A DNA stretch of 64,000 nucleotides from Lutraria lutraria (Eukaryota; Mollusca; Bivalvia; Venerida; Mactridae): assembly GCA_964023205.1 (NCBI GenBank), contig OZ026844.1:30117326-30181325 (forward strand), read 5' to 3'. Shown here one piece after another: positions 24,424-33,239 of the stretch. Both the position numbers and the translations under genes were made by a program. The notes under the pieces were generated by a model. That model was given only the letters and a program-made list of their open reading frames with translations, searched no databases and was not told the origin of the DNA. Position 1 is the stretch's first letter. Every line of letters begins with the position of its first letter.

Positions 24424-27399
24424 ATGGCTTATCCATGTGGTGTATGTTTCAAGAATTGTGCACGTTCGTGCATTGCATGTGAAACTTGTGACCGTTGGTT
24501 TCACATTAGGTGTGAGAAGGTAAGTAAGAAAGATTTTGAAGTTTTGGTTAGTAGTCCGGTTGGTTACCATTGTGTTGGCTGTAGTGTCAAGGATGACAAA
24601 TTCGACTATAACAAGTCATTAAACCGCTTACAAGCCCTGTCCGAGAGTGGTTTATTGACGGAAGGCATTATGGTAGAAAAAATCATAATGCGCAAGGAAA
24701 CGGCTTTAAACTGTGAATCTTCAGATGCTGTTTGTAGTTTGTCCGATGATCTGATATCGCGGCAGATATTGGAATCTTTGAATCTGGCCATTCCTGGTAA
24801 ACGGCCTGTGTCTGTAGCAGGGGACGGTAATTGTCTATATAATGCCTTGTCTGTCGCACTTACCGGTACGATGAGTCTTGCTGCTGAAATTAGGGTCCGG
24901 GCTGCTATGGTACTTCATGATAATAAACTTAAATTTCTCAATGATAATGTTACATTGTCCCTGGTTTCCCCTGATATCGAAAAGGAATGCAATAGTATTG
25001 TGGTTGACAAAACCTACTCGTCTGCATGGGGTATGCTCGCTGCAGCAACTGCCATAGGTCGCCCGATCCAGTCCGTTTACCCACCCAAAAATGGTATTTT
25101 AGATAAAGCGGTCGGGATATTGAACAGGACTTTTGTACCCATTAATCCTACATGTGTGTCTGAGCCCCTTGTGATAATGTGGAGTAGTTCTAGTACCAAA
25201 TACAGAGGGACTTGGTTACCAAACCATTTTGTTCCTCTGTTGGCGTGTGGAGCACCGATAATTATGGATCTAGAATATGATGAGGAGTTTCCACCATTGA
25301 AACAACAGGTAAGTTTTGATGTATGTCCCACAATATTTCATTCAACGATCATAGAGGAAAGCACCATGTCCGATGAAGAAACCGTATTATACGGAGCTCC
25401 GAGTCCGATTATAAAGACAGATGTGGAATCCGCTCCATCCACTCCAGAACATACTGTAATAAGGCTGCCTGAACGACCGGAAGTAATTGAGTCCGACGAT
25501 GAAATAGTATGCGATGTCCGGTCTGAGAACGAAGACTCAACTGAAGTTGAACCTGAAGGTGTTTTTGCTTTAGGGGGGAAGTTTTTAACTACAGATAAGC
25601 AAATAGAATTAATTTCAAACAAACCAATAATTTTGTCAGATGTTCCACGCACCGATAAGTCCGATATTTATTTCATTTTTGATAATAGTAGTAATGTAGA
25701 TAGAAAAGCTAATGGTAAAAAGATGGATTTTTTTGATAATTGTGGAACATGGGATTCCAAAAGCACATCATGTAAGACGCATTATTTTGTTCTCAGAGAC
25801 GGTAAGTTATTGTCCGTAACCAAAAAACAAGGGTCATATTGTAGGGAAATCAAAAAGAAAATGGTTCCGTTGGAACCACAGCCTGTTGATGTGTTCATTA
25901 TTAAAAGGTATTATGCTACATTAAAAAGGGACAAATCATTCAAAAAGAGAATCACATGGTTCGAATCAATGCCCGGTTATACTGACGAACATCTATCGTT
26001 AGCGATAGCAGAGTATAACGGTCAGTATCCATCAGACATACCATCACACCATGGAAATGCCAGATACACTGATCAGGAATACATCCGCACATCACCGGCA
26101 ACAAAAAAAAGCATCATGTCTGAAATACAAACAAAAAAAACAGTAAGAGAAATATTCAAAGAACAATTTACATCTGAACATGCACCAAGGGATACAAAAA
26201 TGATACATAATATGAAAAGTAAGATAACCAAAGACAGTGATCCTAGCAATAAACGCAATAATGCAGATGACATTCAATCCGTATTAAACATGGCATCAAA
26301 CAGTGACTCATTTATCAAAGAAATTGTACAGTTAGCAGGTAAACCACCAAACATCATATGTTACACAGACACACAATTGAAATTAATGAAAAAATGCATG
26401 CTCAGTTCAGTAATAGGTATAGATCGCACTTTCAACTTAGGAGCATGTTACGTAACCACAACAGTATTTCAGGACAATGATCTGTTACGTAAAGGGAAAG
26501 ACATTTCGCCTATACTTTTAGGACCGCTATATTTACACTGGGATGGTACATTTCATACATATCAACGATTTTTTTCTCACATCGCATCGGTATTGGATTC
26601 AGACAAAATAGAGACACAGCTATCCACAAATAATATGGTCATCGGCTCGGACGAAGAAAAGGCTCTCGTCAAAGCAGTCAAGCACAGTTTTCCACATTCA
26701 CAAGTAACATTATGCACACGACATCTTGAAGAAAATCTAAAAAGACATATGAAAAACAAAATAGGCATACCAGAATCGGAAACAAAACATATATGTACAG
26801 AAATATTTGGTCAAAATGGATTGACGTCTCTCGATACATCAGTTGCCTTCACGCAGAAGTCAGCTGACATAGAAAGAAAATACAGCCACAAACTAGGAAC
26901 ATATCTCACCAACAAAGTCATACCAGCTATCAAAGAATACGTGCATAACATTCACAAAAAAGATAACAGGGTACCAGTTCACTGGAAAAACAATCACTGC
27001 GAATCGATGAACCACATTTTGAAATTAAATATAAACTGGAAACCAGCTAAACTCCCTGCTTTAATAAAAATGTTTGAACAAGAAATTAATCTCCAAGAAG
27101 CTTTGATCAGGGGGGCCCTTTATGGACATGGCGATTTTGAACTATCAAAATATTCACAAAAACATAAATCATCTATTAGTTCATGGCAAAGCAAATCAGA
27201 TAAAGAAAAAAACAAGGTATTTCAAAAGTTTCTGTCCTCCAAAATAAACCAAAATCCTACTTCAGATCCGATAATGTTTTCAACAGATGGTCAATTAGAG
27301 ATTCCAAGAACAGCTGCAGTGGCCAAAAAACCCGGTCAAAAGAAAAGGGTTATCTCATCAAAAACGACAAGTTTACCAAAACGACAAAGACTGCAATAA
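24424..27399 (+). CDS. PHD-OTU-MULE transposase, 991 aa
   Basis: This is the transposase of the surrounding Mutator-like element, predicted to bind the TIR or subterminal repeats and catalyse cut-and-paste transposition in the nucleus. Residues 5-53 form a PHD zinc finger (C5, C8, C19, C22, H27, C30, C50, C53). Residues ~125-275 are an OTU-type cysteine protease fold, with 'GDGNCLYNALS' (D134, C137) and 'LPNHFVPLL' (H268) supplying Asp, Cys and His in OTU order. Residues ~300-375 are an acidic linker. Residues ~410-480 (conserved W, C and H) could be a WRKY/FLYWCH-like DNA-binding region, uncertain. The MULE catalytic domain has D667 ('GIDRTF'), D743 ('IGSDEEKAL'), the conserved C764-x2-H767 and E860 ('NNHCESMN'). 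The C-terminus is basic (KKPGQKKR, PKRQR), a likely nuclear localisation signal. It is one uninterrupted exon, and the first ATG directly precedes the PHD cysteines. All catalytic residues are present, so the enzyme may be active. The OTU domain's deubiquitinase role is inference. Confidence 0.93.
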   Translation: MAYPCGVCFKNCARSCIACETCDRWFHIRCEKVSKKDFEVLVSSPVGYHCVGCSVKDDKFDYNKSLNRLQALSESGLLTEGIMVEKIIMRKETALNCESSDAVCSLSDDLISRQILESLNLAIPGKRPVSVAGDGNCLYNALSVALTGTMSLAAEIRVRAAMVLHDNKLKFLNDNVTLSLVSPDIEKECNSIVVDKTYSSAWGMLAAATAIGRPIQSVYPPKNGILDKAVGILNRTFVPINPTCVSEPLVIMWSSSSTKYRGTWLPNHFVPLLACGAPIIMDLEYDEEFPPLKQQVSFDVCPTIFHSTIIEESTMSDEETVLYGAPSPIIKTDVESAPSTPEHTVIRLPERPEVIESDDEIVCDVRSENEDSTEVEPEGVFALGGKFLTTDKQIELISNKPIILSDVPRTDKSDIYFIFDNSSNVDRKANGKKMDFFDNCGTWDSKSTSCKTHYFVLRDGKLLSVTKKQGSYCREIKKKMVPLEPQPVDVFIIKRYYATLKRDKSFKKRITWFESMPGYTDEHLSLAIAEYNGQYPSDIPSHHGNARYTDQEYIRTSPATKKSIMSEIQTKKTVREIFKEQFTSEHAPRDTKMIHNMKSKITKDSDPSNKRNNADDIQSVLNMASNSDSFIKEIVQLAGKPPNIICYTDTQLKLMKKCMLSSVIGIDRTFNLGACYVTTTVFQDNDLLRKGKDISPILLGPLYLHWDGTFHTYQRFFSHIASVLDSDKIETQLSTNNMVIGSDEEKALVKAVKHSFPHSQVTLCTRHLEENLKRHMKNKIGIPESETKHICTEIFGQNGLTSLDTSVAFTQKSADIERKYSHKLGTYLTNKVIPAIKEYVHNIHKKDNRVPVHWKNNHCESMNHILKLNINWKPAKLPALIKMFEQEINLQEALIRGALYGHGDFELSKYSQKHKSSISSWQSKSDKEKNKVFQKFLSSKINQNPTSDPIMFSTDGQLEIPRTAAVAKKPGQKKRVISSKTTSLPKRQRLQ

Positions 27400-27468
27400 G
27401 TCAATATCAACTGTGTAACAGTGTAATCTGTAAGTATAGCTTCACTTTAATTTTGGTTGTTTCACCTT
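27400..27468 (+). other. Short 3' untranslated spacer
   Basis: It follows the TAA stop directly. No AATAAA signal lies between the stop codon and the ribozyme. The first candidates are at ~28,233 and ~28,384, beyond the ribozyme, so a polyadenylated transposase transcript would have to include it. Confidence 0.5.
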
Positions 27469-27812
27469 GCAACCTCTGGCGTGGAGTAACATCCCGTAAG
27501 TTAATGCGATTTTGTGATACAATATTACGTTTTAAATACACACTGCAACCTCTGGCGCGGAGTAACATCCCGTAAGTTAATGCGATTTTGTGATACAATA
27601 TTACGTTTTAAATACACAATGCAACCTCTGGCGCGGTGTAACATCCCGTAAGTTAATGCGATTTTGTGATACAATATTACGTTTTAAATACACACTGCAA
27701 CCTCTGGCGCGGAGTAACATCCCGTAAGTTAATGCGATTTTGTGATACAATATTACGTTTTAAATACACAATGCAACCTCTGGCGCGGAGTAACATCCCG
27801 TAAGTTAATGCA
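27469..27812 (+). repeat. 76-bp minisatellite, ~4.5 copies
   Basis: 'gcaacctctggcg.gg.gtaa' starts at 27,469, 27,545, 27,621, 27,697 and 27,773, an exact 76-bp period. The last copy is truncated after 'gtaagttaatgc'. Copies differ at only a few sites (gcgtgg/gcgcgg, cacac/cacaa), so the array is young or homogenised. It lies wholly between the transposase stop codon and the hammerhead ribozyme. Confidence 0.95.
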
Positions 27813-27826
27813 GTTATACTAAAAAC

Positions 27827-27916
27827 AACCTATAGTGGGGATATCTGTTCATTTGATCATCCTTTGATCAAATGAACCACCACCTGATGAGACTCATTGA
27901 GGAGTCGAAATAGGTT
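27827..27916 (+). ncRNA. Type III hammerhead ribozyme
   Basis: All core parts are present in order. Stem III 5' strand AACCTAT (27,827-27,833) ends in U16.1 and is followed by H17 = A (27,834), the predicted cleavage site (after 27,834). Stem I is GTGG/CCAC (27,835-27,838 and 27,880-27,883), an internal loop (27,839-27,846 and 27,878-27,879), a perfect 13-bp helix (27,847-27,859 and 27,865-27,877) and loop TCCTT. Core CTGATGA is at 27,884-27,890. Stem II is GACTC/GAGTC (27,891-27,895 and 27,902-27,906) with loop ATTGAG. Core GAAA (27,907-27,910) runs into stem III 3' strand ATAGGTT (27,910-27,916). G10.1-C11.1 and A15.1-U16.1 pair as required, and the cleavage triplet AUA obeys the NUH rule. 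The stem I internal loop and loop II could make the tertiary contacts of fast natural hammerheads. It is on the same strand as the transposase, 428 nt past the stop codon. Confidence 0.92.
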
Positions 27917-27954
27917 TTCGTTTTCTCATCCATATATACTACAATACATATAGT

Positions 27955-28400
27955 GTAAAGATCTCTGGACGCCAATTTAACCAGGTAAAAATCTCTGGAC
28001 GCTACAATAACTTAATAGTGTAAGATCTCTGGACGCCAATTTAACAAGGTAAAAATCTCTGGACGCTACAATAACTTAATAGTGTAAGATCTCTGGATGT
28101 TTTACATATACATAGCTAAGAAATCTCTGGACACTACTTCAATAATGTATACAATCTCTGGACGCTCTATTTCCACAATGATAGTGTAAAATTATCTAGA
28201 TGCTAATTAAAGTATATCTCCGAAAGCTATGTTAATAAATACATTAACATCATTATAGTGTAAAAATCTATGGACGCTAATTAAATTCAACAAGGTATAC
28301 ATAATCTGCACACAATTATATATACAATAATATCACTATAGTGTATAAATCTCTGGACACTGCATTCATATTCATTTGTAGCAAATAAATCTCTGGACGC
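27955..28400 (-). repeat. Right subterminal array of GCGTCCAGAGAT words (inverted)
   Basis: atctctggacgc and close variants occur about ten times (for example ~27,961, 27,990, 28,025, 28,053, 28,150 and 28,388), mirroring the left array. A ~65-bp segment with two words is tandemly duplicated at ~27,958-28,085. Spacing differs from the left side, so the two arrays have evolved separately while the outer TIRs stayed identical. Confidence 0.85.
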
Positions 28401-28682
28401 TAATTCAGAAAGGGAGACAATCTAATGACGCTTCGATCATGTTTGGTTAATTCCCTTGATTAAAGATGGCGGCGTATTCGATGTTCGCTAACTGAACAAA
28501 ATATCAAATTACGGGTTTTTATGATTTATTTGAGCATTACTTTTTAATGTTTCTCATTCAAATATGTATAATTAATACAAATATATCTTTGGACGCCATC
28601 TATTTCTCTTTTACTACACAAAAAACACTCTGGACGCTTCTGGACGCCTCTGGACGCTTCTGGACGCTAAATAGTGAGACCC
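28385..28682 (-). repeat. Right terminal inverted repeat of the MULE
   Basis: Reverse complement of 22,930-23,227, ending in four ctggacgc words and 'aaatagtgagacc'. On the plus strand it carries 'aaagatggcggcg', a YY1/initiator-like motif pointing out of the element. Confidence 0.9.
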
Positions 28683-28691
28683 CTTAATGTC

Positions 28692-29291
28692 GGTCCATGC
28701 AGACCATGCTGCTGGCTTTAACCACTTTGGAGAAAAGGCAAAATAACTGACTTTATTACACACAGTCAAAATCTGTAATTGTTTGCTGGCCAAAGAAATG
28801 AGGTCCTGTCAATGTCAATTTGGACTAATAATGTAAATTTAATGCACAAACGGTGTTCACGATTGCTGTATTTAGTCTGCAGACGGAATCATCGGAACTG
28901 CACTTTAGAACCAAGTATTTTGACTTCAAAGTCAGACTTTTCAAATGAGTTGCGTACTGAAGACTGGCTAGATCGCTGTAGCTAATATCAACATCAGTTA
29001 TTGACAGCGTAGTTACATCAATTCTAAGCGAACTGACGTCAATTTCTTGCATTAAAAAGCTTCGCACTAATGCAGACATGGTGATTGTTCATTGTCAAGT
29101 AAACGTTTACAAAACGGTCCCGTTTTATTTACACGTTATGACAACAACTCCACTATTTCGTACTCAAACCGATTCGTACTTTTTTCCCGAATTTTTCCCG
29201 ATTTTGAACGGATATCGTTAAAATCACGGCATTTTCACGACCGGGAATAGAATTTTCGAAATTCCCGACTTTTTCCCGTTTTCCAGGTAGC
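28692..29291. other. Right arm of the CAGGGTTCCCAC element
   Basis: Sequence of the element disrupted by the MULE. An 84-codon minus-strand frame (28,825-29,079) starts near the TIR and could be a decayed transposase N-terminus, but I recognise no domain in it. Confidence 0.4.
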
Positions 29292-29385
29292 GTGGGAACC
29301 CTGTTATTTGTTTTCGTAAGCTGCTGGATTTGACGTATTATGAAGAAATATGAAATAGAAATGGATTTCTTTCAATTTCAGGAAT

Positions 29386-29610
29386 TAAGACTTTGTCCTT
29401 GATCAACATTTCGGACGTGACAAGCATCAGTATGAAGAGTGTATGGAGGCTGTAAATGAGAACAGTGACTGGTCTGATAGCGATGATTGGACTGTTGAAT
29501 CTCGCAAGTCGAGTTCTGTCTGTTATTTCAAGTGATGTGAAGAAGACCAGGATGATGAAGATGTCTTTCCAAAATTAAAAGCGACTTTCTTGAACTTTGA
29601 CTCTGTTTGA
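29386..29610 (+). pseudogene. Acidic coding fragment with an in-frame TGA
   Basis: The frame reads 'DFVLDQHFGRDKHQYEECME' and 'SDWSDSDDWTVESR', stops at TGA (29,533), then continues in the same frame with 'CEEDQDDEDVFPKLKA' to TGA at 29,608. A polypyrimidine-AG lies just upstream (29,371-29,381), but an in-frame TAA separates it from the fragment. The serine/aspartate-rich composition looks protein-like. The family is unrecognised. It is most likely a broken exon or a transposon gene remnant. Confidence 0.3.
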
Positions 29611-30356
29611 CGTGGAGACGTGGTTTGGTAGAGTAGGAGGGATAGGACGAAATGTATAATGCGAGCAAAATAAATTAAGTGGACATGATATGGACAGACT
29701 GTATGCAAAAAATAACAAAGAAGGATAGAGTACGTATCTGTGCAATAAATGTGAAAAGTGTTTATTGGGGTATAATGTAGACAACAATCTTATTTAGGAA
29801 GTACAATTGAAAAGAATTCAAAATTGATTACTAACCACGGGCCGGCATGCAGGTTATTGTAAAAATGCACACTAATTGCATCAAACATGCTTTTGACAAC
29901 GTCTGTAATCCAGGAATGAAGAGAGGTGAATGAAAGGTCGTGGTTATTAAATGTTACCAAATCAAAAAACTTCATTTGTGATTGATAATTTAAAAATATC
30001 GTTTGCATAATATTATTTGAAGCGTACGTAGGTATGTGTTTATAATGTATGTTTCCCTAAATCATATTTCAGTCATTATTCTTTTGACCTTGTATTATGT
30101 ACACTATATAGCCATTAAACAACATAACTCGTATTATATACAGAAAAAAATCATGTACCCTGAAAATGAAAGACCATTAATTATGATATATTATTGTCGA
30201 TAGATCAGGTAGTCCTTGAACTATTCATATGTCAATGTTTGTTAAGTTCCTTAATGAGGGTGTAAACTTTTTATAAACGTATTTTGATTTTTTTAATCAA
30301 GATGTTTTCTAGTATAAAATATATGTGTAATTATATTGCTAACTCGTAATCCAAAG
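29610..30356. repeat. Dispersed repeat, copy A (uninterrupted)
   Basis: It matches 42,070-42,880 and then 44,052-44,406 along its length, for example 'ggacgaaatgtataatgcga', 'catgcttttgacaac', 'gaatgaagagagg', 'aagcgtacgta' and 'tcaggtagtccttgaacta'. Copy A lacks the two insertions present in copy B and so serves as an empty-site reference. No coding potential. Confidence 0.85.
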
Positions 30357-30383
30357 CCCAGTAATTCATTTGTTTTGGTTTAG

Positions 30384-30625
30384 CTCACCTGGGCACATAG
30401 TGCTCGGTAAGTTATTAGTACCAATCAATGTCAATAATTGGAGTTTTTAACACTCTAGCGGTCACAATTTATATTGGACCTTCATCATCAAACTTGTTCA
30501 GAATGTTCTTCTCAATGATATCTTGGACGAGTTCATACATTGGTCACCTAATGTCAAAATTTGGGTCACTGGGTCAAATCCCGGGAAAACATCTTTATCA
30601 CTCTAGAGGTCACAGTTTCGGTTGG
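30384..30625. repeat. Dispersed repeat fragment ('agctcacctgg' type)
   Basis: It begins 'agctcacctgggcacatag' and contains 'ggtcacctaatgtcaaaatt' and 'cactctagaggtcaca', a decayed member of the same broad repeat class as 7,220-7,640. Confidence 0.5.
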
Positions 30626-30629
30626 ATGT

Positions 30630-30777
30630 AAGTGACGAAAATAAGCGTGGGTCCCGGCTTTCCTTATAATCTGCACGTGCTTTTCGGGAACCTTGCTTTT
30701 GTTGTAGTGTGCCCAAATTTAAACGTTTTGACAGCTTTTAAAAGGAAAGCCGGGGCCCACGCTTACTTTCGTCACTT
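30630..30777. mobile_element. 148-bp hairpin MITE
   Basis: 34-bp arms 'aagtgacgaaaataagcgtg...' (30,630-30,663) and their inverse (30,744-30,777) differ at two positions. The GC-rich arms (gggtcccggctttcc) stand out from the AT-rich surroundings. It is too short to encode anything. Confidence 0.75.
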
Positions 30778-30779
30778 CC

Positions 30780-33239
30780 GTCAAACGAAAAGTTGGCAAG
30801 TGCGCTACCTTGTGTTTATTACACCCAATAAGGGAAAACATGAATATTTTTCTTTCGACAGATTTTGAGTTGTTTGATGAGTTAAATTGAAAAATAACGT
30901 CTATAAACGTATAAAAATCACGGAATCGAGTGCCATTGCTTCAAACCAAACACTTTAGCAAAAAGTTCGGCTATTGACAAAAAGAGAGCCACATCGACCA
31001 TGTTATGGAGATGAGATGCGTTTTTTAAAAATCGTTTTTAATTGACAATTATATTTGCGAAAGAACTTCAACTTTGTCTATGAAGTTTCATTTACTAGCG
31101 GTTTATTTCCTCTAATTGTTTTCGGGCGATTTGAATAACAAAAATAAAATCGATTGCTTCCTGTGTAGTCTGCTTTAGAAGAGATTAAGCATTGATTACA
31201 TTGCCGACTTGTACATAACGTTTGGTAGAGACCAGCATACGTACAAAGGTGTCAGCGAAACACCGAATTAAATGCCATATTAATAGAAAAAAATGATTGG
31301 TTAACACGATAAGGGTCTAACAATAGACTCAAAGACCTAAAAAAGTCATGTAAGTAAACATAGTAGCAAATTTCCGAAAAAATGTCAGCAAGAGTTGCTT
31401 CCCCTCATGTGACGCCGAAATTGAAGGAGCGTGCATACAGCTTACCAGGGTCACTCAAATAGAAGGGTCTGGACTCCGTAAATTAAAGCGTTGTGTAGTC
31501 GATCACGTGATCGCGCGCAAGATGGCCGTCATTGTGAAACGGTGAAGATCGCATTGAAATAGATACCCAAATATTCACAAATTACTAATAATTTTATTGG
31601 TGTAGAGCTCCACGAAAAGTTAGATCGTAAGTATCTCCTTCTAATTTGACCAATTTCTTAGGACAAAATCCATTTATTCATGTTGAAATCCGACGGTACA
31701 TAAATGGACGAAAACTCGTTTTAAGCCCAGATCTAGATTGTTGTCGCAAAGCGTGTATTTTTCGTAAGTAAATATAACCCTTTTAAGTTATAGAGTGATG
31801 TAGTCGGGATTAATTTCATGTCTTTTAAAGGTTGTTGAAGTAAATCATGCAGTTACTTTTTCATATTGATTCCGATGCTAAGAAATAATGATACATGAAT
31901 TTGACCCTTTTTGACGAAGTCGCCATTTTGAGTTTGACCAATTTTACTATTTTTAGTAAGTGGTTCCGTCTTTAATAATCATCTATCGCTGAAATGCTTG
32001 CAACTCATTTTAGAAAGATCAATACTCCGTTAATTCATGATTTTATTTTAAATTTTCGATTATTTGTTTTTGACTAAATGGAAATAGAAAATGTGTGTGA
32101 TACACACGTGAAAAAAGCTCTCCGATATGTATCTAAGAAATGCGCTCGACAGTTGATCATTTGTAACAGATGAATATTAATTTATAACTTATATATATTA
32201 ACTGTTTTGTATCGCAGTGAAAATAATGGCTGGTCGTTATTTCTGGTTTGACATATCTATAAAACATTCGTAAACGTAACTCATTTTTAAGGATTTGTAT
32301 AACGTGTTAATTATCAATATGAAATACGGTGTAGTTGACATTTGACCGAGCGTTGTCCCTTTCAAGTATATAATGATTAACCACCAATAAGACACTTTGT
32401 GTTGATTGATATATGGAGACATCAACACCTTTCCAACATCAAAATATCGTTATTAAACGTAATTATTTGTCAGGAACAGTACTTACTGGATGTATAATTA
32501 TCTTTTTTTATATTTCTATTGATTTCCAGCTTTGTTACAATACTTTGCCATCATACAAACATAGTATTACAGACATTTTTTAACGTATAACCATAAGTTG
32601 CAGACAGAGAGTATCAGTGTGTGGTCCAGAATTATTATTATTATACAAATGTATAATATAATCAACATAGTAGCAATGTAATAACTATTTTAATTATTAA
32701 CATTATAGTGTTTACCACGATACAGTGCAATCAGAGTAAACCCTATATGCATGTATTATTGTAAAATCGAAATATTAGCAAGTTCCAGCCAGTATCTCTG
32801 TTTGATAACTTGTCTCATTAAAACATATAGTATTATTCTAGTACCAACACAGTAGTACATTAGTATGAATATTATAGCAATGTTATACCTACACAGTACA
32901 TAGTGACATTCTGGTACCAACATAGTGAATATATCTCAGCAACATTAATTACATTTGCAACAATAAATATAATACTTACAAAGTTCAGTATACTAATATT
33001 ACCAACATATAGTACCAACTCACTACTTTTCAGGGCACTTATATTGCTCTGACATAATAATGACGTTTATGTTATTATTCCAGTGATGCTTTTTTATAAA
33101 AAGAAAAAAGAATTGAAAAAAAGAAAGGAAAGTTTCAGGTGGATGTTTTTGTTGGTTAAAAGTAAAATAATCCTAGTAATAAGATATTCTAAAGAGCAAA
33201 TCTTGTACATAAGATAGGTAAAACATTGTACAATAGATG
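30780..33239. other. No gene recognised; possible CpG-rich start region at 31,480-31,640
   Basis: Around 31,498-31,540 there is a local cluster 'gatcacgtgatcgcgcgcaa' followed by 'gatggccgtc', then 'atcgtaagtat' (31,624), which looks like a splice donor. That combination resembles a housekeeping transcription start and first exon, but no coding exon is identifiable downstream. The rest (31,640-33,239) is AT-rich without features. Confidence 0.3.

Larger units (their letters stand above)
22930..28682 (+). mobile_element. Mutator-like transposon, 5.75 kb, apparently intact
   Basis: Outer ends 'ggtctcactatttagcgtcc' are inverted at the right end. The element is flanked by a 9-bp direct repeat cttaatgtc (22,921-22,929 and 28,683-28,691), the duplication size typical of Mutator-like elements. 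One extra C at the right junction leaves the exact end ambiguous by a base. The ~295-bp outer TIRs differ at about three positions. Content in order: TIR, subterminal repeat array, leader, 991-codon PHD-OTU-MULE gene, 76-bp minisatellite, hammerhead ribozyme, inverted subterminal array, TIR. The uninterrupted gene and near-identical TIRs indicate recent insertion and possible activity. Confidence 0.9.
22619..29303. mobile_element. Host element with CAGGGTTCCCAC ends, split by the MULE
   Basis: CAGGGTTCCCAC at 22,619-22,630 is perfectly inverted at 29,292-29,303, and both ends are bordered by ttattt (22,613-22,618 and 29,304-29,309). Inside, both ends carry 'tttttcccgac' and 'aaattcc' motifs in inverted orientation. 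Subtracting the inserted Mutator-like element leaves ~0.93 kb with no intact transposase. The TIR resembles hAT/P-type ends, but a 6-bp duplication is not the usual 8 bp, so the class stays open. Confidence 0.65.

Noticed and set aside
22944..28670. GCGTCCAGAGAT arrays as a CRISPR array
   Set aside because: The genome is eukaryotic, spacers are not unique in length or content, and the words are inverted on the two sides of a transposon.
30428..30868. Two adjacent plus-strand frames
   Set aside because: They span a dispersed repeat and a hairpin MITE. No protein features.
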